Source: a virus. Taken from it: a stretch of DNA of 64,000 nucleotides. Within the stretch, counting starts at the first letter, position 1; each line of letters begins with the position of its first letter. Where the stretch lies: positions 20,125 to 84,124 of IMG/VR virus record IMGVR_UViG_3300024496_000028. One strand, given 5' to 3'. Below are positions 33,161 to 42,300 of the stretch, one piece after another. A program made the position numbers and the translations under genes. The notes beneath the pieces were generated by a model, which saw only the letters and a list, made by a program, of their open reading frames with translations, made no database searches and was not told the DNA's origin.

Positions 33161-34177
33161 CTGTTGCGCTTCTTCGTATAGTGCGAAACTAGCTAGATTT
33201 TTAGCTTTGCTCTCGCACATGATATCGAAGTTGTCTCGGAAACTCAGAGCCCATTCGTTTGCTGGTTGATTCCAGTAAAAGTTAGAATGAGCTCTGAGTT
33301 TTTGTTTTTTGTATCCTTGGCTCAGCAGTTGGGCCATATCAGGAAGGGTATACATGTCGTGTCCAACCAATATATCTTCACGGCTGACAGAGTAATGAAG
33401 CACAGGGCGGCTAGCACCCCGCCAGCTATCAATAATCCTTTTAACACGGTCGTCATTAGCATCGATATATTCTCCTGAGTTTACCCAATGATGATGTATA
33501 TCTAGTACAAGGGCACAATCGTTGACTAGCTCGATGCTGTCTTCTATGCCCCAAGTCATTTCATCATTTTCGATAGTTAGCGTGTTACGGGCCTCGGGAG
33601 TCATCCTAGCCAACGCAGCACGTATTCCCATTGGGCCTTGTCGGCCTGCGATATGAACATTGATTTTAAAGTCTTGAAACGTTTTGCCATATCCCATCCA
33701 GCGAGCCATGTCCACATGATATTCGAACTCCTCTATAGAGCGACTAACAACGTCATCATTATCACTAGCCAACACACAAAATTGACCAGGGTGAAAGCTA
33801 AGGCGTACCCCCCGACTGCGTCCCAGATCGCCCACACTCGAAAAGGCTCTTTCAAGATGTAAGCGGACATCAGGCTGACGATAATAGTAAGACCAGCTAG
33901 GCTCAGTGTAGACAGGAAGAATATCACTGCTAAGGCGGACCATACGGAGTTCATCGGGTAATTCTCCTACACGTTCGACAAGTTTACGAGTAGCTTCGAT
34001 ATTAGCATTAGCTAGATCCCATAGCTTTTGTTCTGCTACTTCTCTCGTCTGTCTATTTAACCATGCCACAGTGGTGCTACCTGTATTGTACTGCTTACAG
34101 TCGTCCTTCTGTTTGATGCCGTCGATTTGGCTAGGACCGTCGATCCATTTACAGGCAAACCCTATACGTTTAGTCAT
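33149..34177 (-). CDS. uvdE: UV damage endonuclease (UVDE family)
   Basis: 342 residues, TIM-barrel AP-endonuclease-like fold. Motifs in order: MTKRIGFACKW; MVRLSSDILP; VRLSFHPGQFCVL; FKINVHIAGRQG; NTLTIENDEMTW; CALVLDIHHHWVN; and ARPVLHYSVSRED. The His, Glu and Asp residues bind three metals. UVDE nicks DNA 5' of pyrimidine dimers and starts repair without photolyase, useful for a phage in sunlit water. Overlaps the cytidylyltransferase gene by 4 bases. With the MBD4-like enzyme this gives the phage two base-damage repair entry points. Confidence 0.95.
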   Translation of the reverse strand: MTKRIGFACKWIDGPSQIDGIKQKDDCKQYNTGSTTVAWLNRQTREVAEQKLWDLANANIEATRKLVERVGELPDELRMVRLSSDILPVYTEPSWSYYYRQPDVRLHLERAFSSVGDLGRSRGVRLSFHPGQFCVLASDNDDVVSRSIEEFEYHVDMARWMGYGKTFQDFKINVHIAGRQGPMGIRAALARMTPEARNTLTIENDEMTWGIEDSIELVNDCALVLDIHHHWVNSGEYIDANDDRVKRIIDSWRGASRPVLHYSVSREDILVGHDMYTLPDMAQLLSQGYKKQKLRAHSNFYWNQPANEWALSFRDNFDIMCESKAKNLASFALYEEAQQLGC

Positions 34178-34584
34178 TTGTTGCTTTCTGCGTCAACTAC
34201 ACGCTGTCTTAATTCGGTTGTGGAAAAACTGTGCCTGCGTCTATTGAAATGATATTCCATCGGTAGACCGCTGCCAGTAAAATCTTTGTCTATGTATTCT
34301 TCTCCTAATATTCTAACATCAATAGGAAAAGAATTCAAGATATCGTAGAGCTCTTGTTCTGTAGCATATGGAACGATCTGATCCACATGCTTACAGCCAT
34401 TAAGCTGTACCCACCTTTCAAATACACCTTGTACAGGTTTATTCTTGTGTGGCCGATCTAGTGTGGGATCGGTCTGTAATCCCACAATTAGATAATCGCA
34501 TTTTGTTTTAGCTTCTTCTAGCATCATCACATGACCTGCGTGGAACAGATCAAACGTAGAGCAAGTAAAACCAATCTTAGTCAT
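34174..34584 (-). CDS. Cytidylyltransferase (TagD/GCT-like)
   Basis: 136 residues, typical of glycerol-3-phosphate cytidylyltransferase (about 130). GFTCSTFDLFHAGHVMMLEE holds the HxGH nucleotide-binding motif; GLQTDPT and ERWVQLNGCKHVDQ match the substrate region; RRRHSFSTTELRQRV is the RTxGISTTxLxxRI-type end. It would make CDP-glycerol or a similar activated alcohol. The sugar-transferase-like genes nearby suggest a role in surface or virion decoration. Overlaps at both ends (8 and 4 bases). Confidence 0.88.
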   Translation of the reverse strand: MTKIGFTCSTFDLFHAGHVMMLEEAKTKCDYLIVGLQTDPTLDRPHKNKPVQGVFERWVQLNGCKHVDQIVPYATEQELYDILNSFPIDVRILGEEYIDKDFTGSGLPMEYHFNRRRHSFSTTELRQRVVDAESNK

Positions 34585-35038
34585 TTTTATCCTTGGTAAG
34601 TTCGCACATTAGCATAAAATGTTCATATGCCTTGCGAACACTTTCGTTTTGTAAAAGTTTTTCAGCTTCTTCTACCATAGCAGCGACTCCGACTTCAGCA
34701 ACTTCTCTAGCAGATGGGTGAACAAGGCCACGAGCTTCTTCTCCCCATACTTTGATAAGATTGTTCCAAGCATCTATTTCTGCCTGGGTCATAGCTTTGC
34801 GTTTTGGTCGGACTTCTGTCGCTTGATAGACAGCACGACTGATAGCATCTTCGGCAATTCGGCCTGCTGCGATCATAGCAGCGTAGTTTGGATTGATATT
34901 GAATCTTCGACTAGAACCTCCCGGATATACACTGACCAAATGATTTCCTTTTGGAAAGCTATCCAAATATTCGCTGTCATATTCCGAAACCGGAACATAA
35001 CGGCGTCCTACTTTTTTATAGAAGATAGTCTTAGTCAT
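34577..35038 (-). CDS. Conserved phage protein, unknown
   Basis: 153 residues. The N-terminal third is strand-rich and basic (FYKKVGRRYVPVSEYDSEYL, GNHLVSVYPGGSSRRF). The rest is helical with a charged end (KLLQNESVRKAYEHFMLMCE). Similar proteins with the FYKKVGRRYVPV opening occur in marine T4-like phages (from memory), with no known role. Headed by a strong sigma-70 promoter, so probably early; the cytidylyltransferase and uvdE follow in the same transcript. Confidence 0.7.
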   Translation of the reverse strand: MTKTIFYKKVGRRYVPVSEYDSEYLDSFPKGNHLVSVYPGGSSRRFNINPNYAAMIAAGRIAEDAISRAVYQATEVRPKRKAMTQAEIDAWNNLIKVWGEEARGLVHPSAREVAEVGVAAMVEEAEKLLQNESVRKAYEHFMLMCELTKDKND

Positions 35039-35044
35039 AGTCTT

Positions 35045-35073
35045 ATTATACTATCAACAGAGCTATAAGTCAA
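35045..35073 (-). promoter_or_regulatory. Sigma-70 promoter
   Basis: TTGACT, 17-base spacer, TATAAT, immediately before the ATG at 35038. The -10 lies seven bases from the start codon, so the leader would be very short. Confidence 0.7.
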
Positions 35074-35083
35074 TATATACAGT

Positions 35084-35917
35084 ATGAAATTTGATCTCTA
35101 CACCAATTTCGGGGCCATGAATAGTCCGCCCATATTCGAATCCTTTGCTCGAGGTTTGAAAAAATTTCGACACGAAGTCGTTTATAATTCCGGAGACGGT
35201 GACGTAGCCGTTATCTGGAGTGTGCTTTGGTATGGTCGTATGAGATTCAACAAAGCTGTTTTTGATTCATATAGAGCCCAAAACAAGCCGGTAGTAGTTT
35301 TGGAAATCGGCGGACTGAAAAGAGATATCACTTGGAAGATAGGAGTCAACGGCATAAACGCAGGACACTATTTTGTACAAGGTCCAAAAGATTCGACACG
35401 TAGAAAGAAATTAGGAATAGAACTACAGCCTTGGAAGAACAATGACGGAAAGATAATCATATGTTCTCAACACGCACACAGCCAACAGTGGGCAGGTCAG
35501 CCTGATCCTATTACCTGGACCAAAAATATAATAGAAGAAGTTCGAAAGTATACAGACAGGAATATAGTGTTGCGCCAACATCCTAGATTTAAGTTTGCGG
35601 TTAGTGGAGTGGAAGTTGACGATTCTAAACCTTTCCAACAAGAACTTCTGGATGCCTATTGTGTTATTAACCATAATAGCAATCCTGGTATCGAATCTGT
35701 TATAGCAGGAGTTCCGGCTATAGTAGATAGAAGCAGTTTGGCAGCACCTGTTTCTGCTACTGATATTTCTTTGATCGAAAATCTACCAAGATTGGATAGA
35801 GAACAATGGGCTAATGATATTTGTTGGTGTGAATGGACTGAAGATGAAATGAGAGAAGGCATTCCTCAGAGCCTGCTTTCGCCCTATCTCCAATTGTCTA
35901 CGATAATAGGATCTTGA
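35084..35917 (+). CDS. Glycosyltransferase-like protein (GT-B type, tentative)
   Basis: 277 residues, plus strand. The pattern resembles the GT-B or KpsC/KpsS type: a second Rossmann-like half with IVLRQHPRFKFA, then AYCVINHNSNPGIESVIAGV and PAIVDRSS, a run that in capsule transferases binds the nucleotide sugar. The first half has strands VAVIWSVLWYG and PVVVLEIGGLKR. Substrate unknown. The last 34 bases overlap the 3' end of the gene on the other strand, a notable antisense overlap. Probably modifies virion or host surface glycans. Confidence 0.6.
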   Translation: MKFDLYTNFGAMNSPPIFESFARGLKKFRHEVVYNSGDGDVAVIWSVLWYGRMRFNKAVFDSYRAQNKPVVVLEIGGLKRDITWKIGVNGINAGHYFVQGPKDSTRRKKLGIELQPWKNNDGKIIICSQHAHSQQWAGQPDPITWTKNIIEEVRKYTDRNIVLRQHPRFKFAVSGVEVDDSKPFQQELLDAYCVINHNSNPGIESVIAGVPAIVDRSSLAAPVSATDISLIENLPRLDREQWANDICWCEWTEDEMREGIPQSLLSPYLQLSTIIGS

Positions 35918-36582
35918 ACTTCGTGTACCATAGGATACCCGTGGAAGGCCAACACAGCAGTTTCTTTTAAAACTTTGGGATTAGATACGAATTTAAATTT
36001 TGAATTCTTACCGAAGCCTAAAATTTCATCCCTAGTTCGTACTTCCCATTTATAACTTTTGATCCATTCGTCTGGATAGAAGTAAATGTTATTTTTGTGT
36101 AGATCATATATCCAATCTTGATCTCCGTGTAGTCTAGCGCAGATAGTTTCAAATTTGACTACAAAATCATCCCATATATTAGAAAATTTTCCTGCTGGCC
36201 AACGCATGACTGCGCTGCCTAATTTTTGATAATCTCTCCTAAACACACGACCAGGGTCTCTCAGTCCTACAAAATCTCCTGACCTATAGGAAATCAAATG
36301 ATCGATGTTTCGTACAATGACCATATCTAGATCTATAAAGAAGCAAGTATCTCCTTCTGGAAAATGATCTTTTTTGAATACATATGGTTTCCACCACCAA
36401 CCTTGTAGGTGATTGTCTGGCAGCATACGTATTTCGATAGCTGTGTTTAGATTTGAAGGATCGTCTGTGAAGCAGACAAAACGATGAGGCACCGTTAGAT
36501 GCCTCTCGATCATGTTATACAATCTGTTTACATAATCGGAACTGTACTTGGTTCCGTGTTTTAAACAGATCACATTGAGCAT
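35884..36582 (-). CDS. Glycosyltransferase-like protein (GT-A type)
   Basis: 232 residues. TCFFIDLDMVIVRNIDHLI contains the DxD metal motif of GT-A sugar transferases, with YVNRLYNMIERHLT and RFVCFTDDP before it and VLAFHGYPMVH near the end. The order fits GT8-like enzymes that use UDP sugars. The substrate is unknown. Likely works with the neighbouring transferase-like genes. Two bases separate it from the QueD-like gene upstream, so it belongs to that late transcript. Confidence 0.72.
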   Translation of the reverse strand: MLNVICLKHGTKYSSDYVNRLYNMIERHLTVPHRFVCFTDDPSNLNTAIEIRMLPDNHLQGWWWKPYVFKKDHFPEGDTCFFIDLDMVIVRNIDHLISYRSGDFVGLRDPGRVFRRDYQKLGSAVMRWPAGKFSNIWDDFVVKFETICARLHGDQDWIYDLHKNNIYFYPDEWIKSYKWEVRTRDEILGFGKNSKFKFVSNPKVLKETAVLAFHGYPMVHEVQDPIIVDNWR

Positions 36583-36584
36583 GA

Positions 36585-37124
36585 TTAACCTTCGTAGATC
36601 GCGGAATTACCTGCGTGTTCGAATACTTCTGCGCTCTTGATCCTCACACCGCTGCCTACAGGATAGCGAGGTTCGAACGCTTTTAGGTAATTGTTTCTAT
36701 GATCAGTGTAACGCCAAACTTTACCTGCTTGGAACGTTTTCAAGATATCGTCCATTGTTTTGTATGCCAATTCGGCAAACTTTTCACAACCGACTCCGTC
36801 GACTACACGTAGATCGCAGATCCCTCCTACATCATTCAAACCCAATTCTGCTAGCGTTTGAAATTTTTCAAGATGAGGATCATCATGGGCGACTACCAAG
36901 GTATGATCAAACATAAATTCTGACCATTCTTTGAATGCCTTTAGACCTCCAAAGTCCATGACCCAATTGCGATCATCTAGGGTTTCACTTTCAAAAATCA
37001 GTTTGATTCCGATAGAGTAACCGTGTAATAGTGAACAATGGCTATGTGTTGAACGCCATTGTCTAAAACAGCATGACAGCCCTCTGTCATTGCCGTAAGT
37101 TTTTGTTGAGTAATATTTTGCCAT
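36585..37124 (-). CDS. QueD-like 6-pyruvoyl/6-carboxy-tetrahydropterin synthase homologue
   Basis: 179 residues from the ATG at 37124, chosen because AGGAG lies eight bases before it; an upstream GTG at 37163 would add 13. THSHCSLLHGYSI (26-38) is the QueD/PTPS core: Cys30 is the nucleophile and His34 one zinc ligand, but the second ligand of HGH is Tyr36. VMDFGGLKAFKEW, MFDHTLVVAHDDP and VGCEKFAELAY follow. QueD makes the first 7-deazaguanine intermediate; phages use the pathway to modify DNA. No other pathway gene is in the window, and the changed ligand means activity could differ. Late-type promoter upstream. Confidence 0.8.
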   Translation of the reverse strand: MAKYYSTKTYGNDRGLSCCFRQWRSTHSHCSLLHGYSIGIKLIFESETLDDRNWVMDFGGLKAFKEWSEFMFDHTLVVAHDDPHLEKFQTLAELGLNDVGGICDLRVVDGVGCEKFAELAYKTMDDILKTFQAGKVWRYTDHRNNYLKAFEPRYPVGSGVRIKSAEVFEHAGNSAIYEG

Positions 37125-37224
37125 CTCTAGTCTCCTGTAACAAATGAGCAAGTTTGATGACACGCAGAGTATTTAAAGAGGGGTGAGCGTCTTAGTCCTC
37201 GTAACATTTAATAATGTTACAGGA

Positions 37225-37232
37225 TATTTATA
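37225..37232 (-). promoter_or_regulatory. Late promoter, exact T4 consensus TATAAATA, followed by hairpin
   Basis: The only exact TATAAATA I found, 100 bases before the QueD-like start. A perfect 8-bp stem GTAACATT/AATGTTAC (37201-37220) lies directly downstream, where transcription should begin, so the mRNA would start in or next to a hairpin. A weaker GACGC...GCGTGTC pairing covers part of the leader. Confidence 0.65.
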
Positions 37233-37238
37233 ACATGG

Positions 37239-37829
37239 TCAAGAGAAATCTTTAAAACTGATTAGTTCCACATTGGGCAGTCGCCATTCTAATGGATTAG
37301 GCCAATCATCATCGTTGACTATCACAAATGTTAACTCTGGAAAACTTTCGAATACTTTTTTGGTTTGATGTATCCAATAACTAGGATCTATAGCATGAGA
37401 ATCGTCTTTGACATAATTGGATGTACCTTTGTACACGTTGTTGACCTTGTCTACTTTTCCATATAGATCAAAAGACATCATGTATACTGTGTCTGTACAT
37501 AGATTGGCAGCTAGCAATATAGCATAAGGTCCACTACCCCATTGGAATGGCTCGTCTGCTCTTTGATCACCTTTATAAGGCAATTTGGGTACCGTAGTTA
37601 CTTGGGGATATGATTGAAATTGATCGATCCAATCTGGTCTAGTATAGATGCGACATTGTTTGTTTAATGCTACTGCTTCCGTGACCATTCTTCGATCTAC
37701 ACAGACCAGATGATCGACATCGTAGTCTCTGATCAGAGCATTACAACCTACTGTGAGATATTTTTTAGTATACGGTGTTAGATCTATGTTTGTTCGGCTT
37801 TCACCGTTTCCTATCGCTAGGACTGGCAT
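37239..37829 (-). CDS. Rossmann-like protein, possibly glycan-related
   Basis: 196 residues. It opens MPVLAIGNGESRTNIDLTPY, then TVGCNALIRDYDVDHLVCVD and YMMSFDLYG: a Rossmann-like order reminiscent of DUF115/MptE or sialyltransferase-like proteins, which share a GNGxS start. I cannot assign a reaction. It is two bases below the fibre gene at 37832 and upstream of the late promoter at 37225. Context with transferases and fibres suggests surface decoration, as inference. Confidence 0.55.
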   Translation of the reverse strand: MPVLAIGNGESRTNIDLTPYTKKYLTVGCNALIRDYDVDHLVCVDRRMVTEAVALNKQCRIYTRPDWIDQFQSYPQVTTVPKLPYKGDQRADEPFQWGSGPYAILLAANLCTDTVYMMSFDLYGKVDKVNNVYKGTSNYVKDDSHAIDPSYWIHQTKKVFESFPELTFVIVNDDDWPNPLEWRLPNVELISFKDFS

Positions 37830-37831
37830 CT

Positions 37832-39274
37832 TTATCCGATCATACCAAACTTGGCCCAGATACCAGGGCTACCGTCTGCTACACATACCCAACCTATGGG
37901 TTGATTGATAGCAGGTTCTGAATTCCAAACAATATCACCTTTCTTGTAAGTACCATAGATAGGTGCTGCTGAACCATATGACTGTAGTCGATCTGCGATC
38001 CTGATAGGTCCGTCGACATGTAGTGAAACTGAAGGATCTGGATTCTTGATACCTATACTAACCTTGCCAAATATCTTGACCTGTTTTGGATTATTGGCAT
38101 CGCCCACTGTGGTATTACCAGAGCCGTCAATCACGATCCTTGAAGTATCATCTGTGACTAGATGTAATTCATTGCTGGCAAAAGTTCCGATCACAGCCTT
38201 GCTTTGATCTTTAGTGCCTACCATGATTTCTACATTATGCTCGAATACAGATAGCTTGCTGTGTCCTTGTTCTATGCCTATACCAATCCTATCGCTGACA
38301 GAATTGTAAACGAATACATCATTGAAGTTTACATCTCCCAACACTGTTAGTTTATTAAGATTGCCGACTTCTTTGAGTCTGCTCTTGGAAACTGTGGGCC
38401 CAAGTTCTTTTACACTCAGCACAGACACACTGTCTATCATGTAAGAACGTTCTTGTGCTAGATCTATATTTTGTGAAGACCAAATAGTTTCTTGATCTTT
38501 TAATATCAGTTGTTTAGGACTCTTACCGCTTTTCCAAACTAGCCCTTTTCCTATGATAGGACTGTCTGCTGTCTCTACGAATTCTAATGGTGTAGATCTT
38601 TCAATCCTGATATCAGTTCTTAATTCTTTTACAGTAATTACTTCAGCAGTAAGTGTGCCAGTAATCCTGGCATCTTTGACTGTGAGTGAGTTTTCTACAG
38701 CGACATCGCCTTTGATTAAAGGAGTCTTGAGTGCTTCTATCGCTACAGCATCATCTTGGACTACGATCTTTGGACTAGTAGCTACATCTCGTATACCGGT
38801 ACTAGCAAAGTTTCTTATAGTACCGCCTGCGATCATATCGCCTGTAAAGGCTCTTTGCGGAATCTGATTGAGTATTTTTTTGTAGTCTACTTCTAAATTG
38901 GCTCTTAAAATGCCTGATACTGTGAGATCGTTGACTACTACTAGCTCGTTGGCAGTCAATGTTTTAGATACATTTAGATTGGAATCAACGTTGTCGATGC
39001 TGGCATTTCTAGTTTTGATTCCTGTGTCGTCGATAGTCAGAACAGTTTTTGTAGCAGAATCTCTTATACCAGAGCTGCTGAAATTTTTGATTTTTCCGCC
39101 TTCTATGTGGTCTCCGCTCAATGAACCGTAGGGTACATTCCTGAAAAGACTAGCTAGATTCTGTTCAATAACAGCTAGTATTTCTCCGGGCGCAGTGACT
39201 TTGTTAGCAGCAGAAATGGCTTTTAGCTCATCAGCCAAGCCACCGAGTATTTGATCAATGTTGGTTTGTTCCAT
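37832..39274 (-). CDS. Tail fibre/structural protein with internal duplication
   Basis: 480 residues. Two similar blocks near 55-100 and 143-190: LSGDHIEGGKIKNFSSSGIR and FTGDMIAGGTIRNFASTGIR, each followed by ATxxxxxVxDD. Strand-rich shaft repeats (LTVSGILRANLEVD) follow, then a C-terminal region with NSVSDRIGIGIEQG and WVCVADGSPGIWAKFG, a typical fibre end. Its promoter is a GATAAATA eight bases before the ATG. It is divergent from the 1229-residue fibre gene, so the two share a 57-base intergenic control region. Confidence 0.78.
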   Translation of the reverse strand: MEQTNIDQILGGLADELKAISAANKVTAPGEILAVIEQNLASLFRNVPYGSLSGDHIEGGKIKNFSSSGIRDSATKTVLTIDDTGIKTRNASIDNVDSNLNVSKTLTANELVVVNDLTVSGILRANLEVDYKKILNQIPQRAFTGDMIAGGTIRNFASTGIRDVATSPKIVVQDDAVAIEALKTPLIKGDVAVENSLTVKDARITGTLTAEVITVKELRTDIRIERSTPLEFVETADSPIIGKGLVWKSGKSPKQLILKDQETIWSSQNIDLAQERSYMIDSVSVLSVKELGPTVSKSRLKEVGNLNKLTVLGDVNFNDVFVYNSVSDRIGIGIEQGHSKLSVFEHNVEIMVGTKDQSKAVIGTFASNELHLVTDDTSRIVIDGSGNTTVGDANNPKQVKIFGKVSIGIKNPDPSVSLHVDGPIRIADRLQSYGSAAPIYGTYKKGDIVWNSEPAINQPIGWVCVADGSPGIWAKFGMIG

Positions 39275-39282
39275 AGTACGAA

Positions 39283-39290
39283 TATTTATC
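39283..39290 (-). promoter_or_regulatory. Late-type promoter GATAAATA, leftward of a divergent pair
   Basis: Points to the 480-residue fibre gene. Only eight bases separate it from the ATG. Confidence 0.5.
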
Positions 39291-39303
39291 CTTTGTCAAA
39301 AAC

Positions 39304-39311
39304 AATAAATA
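39304..39311 (+). promoter_or_regulatory. Late-type promoter AATAAATA, rightward of a divergent pair
   Basis: Twenty bases before the ATG at 39332, with an AGGACAGG site between. Thirteen bases separate it from the opposing motif. Confidence 0.5.
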
Positions 39312-39331
39312 CTTGGTAAAAGGACAGGATA

Positions 39332-42300
39332 ATGCCAGCGATTTCAACTAGCCCGATAACGTTTAACCCTGCTACAGCGGTTAACATTGGTACAGACGTA
39401 ATTACAAAGAACAGCCACGGATTCAATAATTATCAAGGTGTTATATATTATAACGGTGGCGGAACCAGTATAGGCGGATTAGTAGACGGACACAAGTATT
39501 ACATTATCTATCTCACAGCCAACACATTTAAACTGGCAACCACTGAGCAAAATGCTAGGGAAATCGTTCCTATAGATCTGCTGTCAGTTGGATCTGGGTC
39601 GAATCATTTGCTAGTAGCTGATTATACTTTTCCTTATGATACAGCCTATATAGACACCTTTAGGACTGTGAGATTTTTCCATCCTACACTGCCTGTTGTT
39701 GGATCTACCCTGGAAGCCAAAAGTGTCAGAGACAGCCTAAACATAACTTTAGGTGCTGGTATGTTTGTCAACGGTATCGATCAAGATACAGGATCTGTGA
39801 ACATTAACTCTGCTGAATACAGCATGACTGTTCCTTTAGCAACTACAGATATCAACCTTAGCAGCACAGCAGGTGCTAATCAAAGCATCACTATAACTCC
39901 TGTGCGTGGTATTTCTATCACACGCGGCGGCCCACAAGAATTAAAATTCGAAAGTTTCGGTGTTACAGAAACTGACAATCTACAGTCTGTGACTACTAGA
40001 GGCAACATAACCAGCAATACCATTTATGTAAAAAATTTAGTAGTCGCTGATATCGAAAGCAGCGACGGCGGGCTATCTGGTATCACAATCAGTGCTGGTG
40101 ACAACGTTACAGGTACTGGTACCATTGGCAATCCACTATTGCTCAGTCCCGATGAAACACAAAGCTCGTCGGCTGCTAGGACTGTTACTATCAACTTCAC
40201 AGCAGCCGGTGACGGTATGCTAGATTATACCGCTGTTTATAAAGTATTAGATAGTATAGTATCAGGATCTGTCGTACTACAAAGGCAAGATCCTAGCACA
40301 TTGATTTGGTCAAATCTAGACAGCGCCAGCGGTGTGGTGGCTTTACAAAGTTATCAAATCAGTAACATATATTCAGAAGTTTATAATGGAGCAGTAAATT
40401 ATAGGATAATCATTGATTGGACTGGCAATACTGGCAATGTTAGTTATAGGATAAGAGTTTCATTCAATCCTGCGCCTGTAACTGGTGTTACCATGTTGAC
40501 CACCGACACTGACAATCAGACACTGACATTGGGCAGCAGTGGCGGCACTATCTATCTTAACAGTCGTGTTGACACTAATGGTCTAAGGATTTTTGAAAAT
40601 AACATCATAGGTACTAATTCCAATGATGATATAGTTATAGATCTAAACGGAACAGGTGCTTTAGAGCTAAGAGCTACTACATTAAAGACCGATCAGACTT
40701 CGTTTAATCTGATCAATACTACAGCTACTACATTGAATATAGGTGGTTCTGCTACTACCATAACGATGGGAGCAGCAACAGGCACTTTCAATATCAACAA
40801 TCCTACACTGACCACTCCTAACCTGAGCACGTTCAATATGAACGGAGCAAATCCTAGTGTCAGTACTACTAGCACAGGTACTGCTTCAGTATTCAATACT
40901 AATGCTCTTACCGGTAATCTATTTGGAGCGGCTACGGCAGTTAACATAGGAGCCAACAGCGGAACGCTGACTATTGGCAATCCTACAATTACCGGAACGA
41001 ATGCTACATCATTGAATCTAAATGGTTCATCGCCATCTATCACGACAACATCGACAGGCACAGTGTCTGTGTTTAATACTAATGCAGTGACTGGAAACCT
41101 GTTTGGCGCAGCTACTACGATTGACATTGGTGCGTCGGGAGGAGCAGGAACATTAACGATCAAAAATGACAACGTTGTTATAAATGGTGATCTACAGGTT
41201 AAAGGTGGCGATATAACCACTAACCAAACTTCGTTTAATTTAATCGATGGCACAGCAACAACAGTCCAGGCATTTGGCGCAGCCACTACATTGACGTTCT
41301 CAACAGCTGGCGGTACAACTACATTTAGAAGTGATGTAGTGATCAACCAAGATCTACAGATCAAAGGTGGCGATCTAACCACTAACGCACTTACATTCAA
41401 TTTGTTGAACACTGATGCTACTACGATCAATGCCTTTGGCGCAGCGTCAACAGTTAATCTTGCTACAGTTGGAACGACTATAGAGATTGGAAATTCTAGT
41501 GGTACGACAAATATCAATAACAATCTTGTAGTAGACCTTGATCTACAGGTCAAAGGTGGTGATATAACCACAGACCAAACTTCGTTTAATCTGTTGAATA
41601 CCACAGCGACAACAGTTAATGCCTTTGGAGCAGCCACTACAGTAAGCATCGGTGCTGCTACAGGTACAACAACTGTTAATAACGCATTGACAGCAAGTCC
41701 AGCAAATTTAAATGTGACATTTAGTCCCACAGGCACAGGTACTGTGACAGTAAATCCTGCCACAGCTGGTACAATCAATAATATGAGCATTGGTGTAACG
41801 ACCGCGGCAGCAGGTCGTTTCACTACACTAAAAGTAAAAGATACAAGTGCTGCGTTTGACTTATCAGTTATTCCTACAAGTTCTACAGCGTTAACGGCAG
41901 GACGTTCTCTAACAGTTGACGTTATTAATGCCGACCGCACAGTTAAATTAAACGGCAATATTGATTTAGGCGGAAACCTAACAACTGCTAACGCTCTTAC
42001 AACTAGTGGAAACTTTGCTCTTACACTGACAACAACAAACACTACAAACGTCACATTGCCTACAACTGGCACCCTAGCCACACTAGCAGGATCTGAAAGT
42101 CTTACAAACAAGAAACTAGGAAGCCTAACTTCAAACGGTATTGTGACTACATCTGGCGGAGATGGTACATTAAGTGTAACAGCAACCACAGGTAGCGGTA
42201 GTGTTGTTCTCGGAACCAGTCCTACTATCAGCGGCACTTCAACTAGCATCACGAATGTAGGAACGTTTGCCTTACGCGATACTAGTGCTGCTTTTGATCT

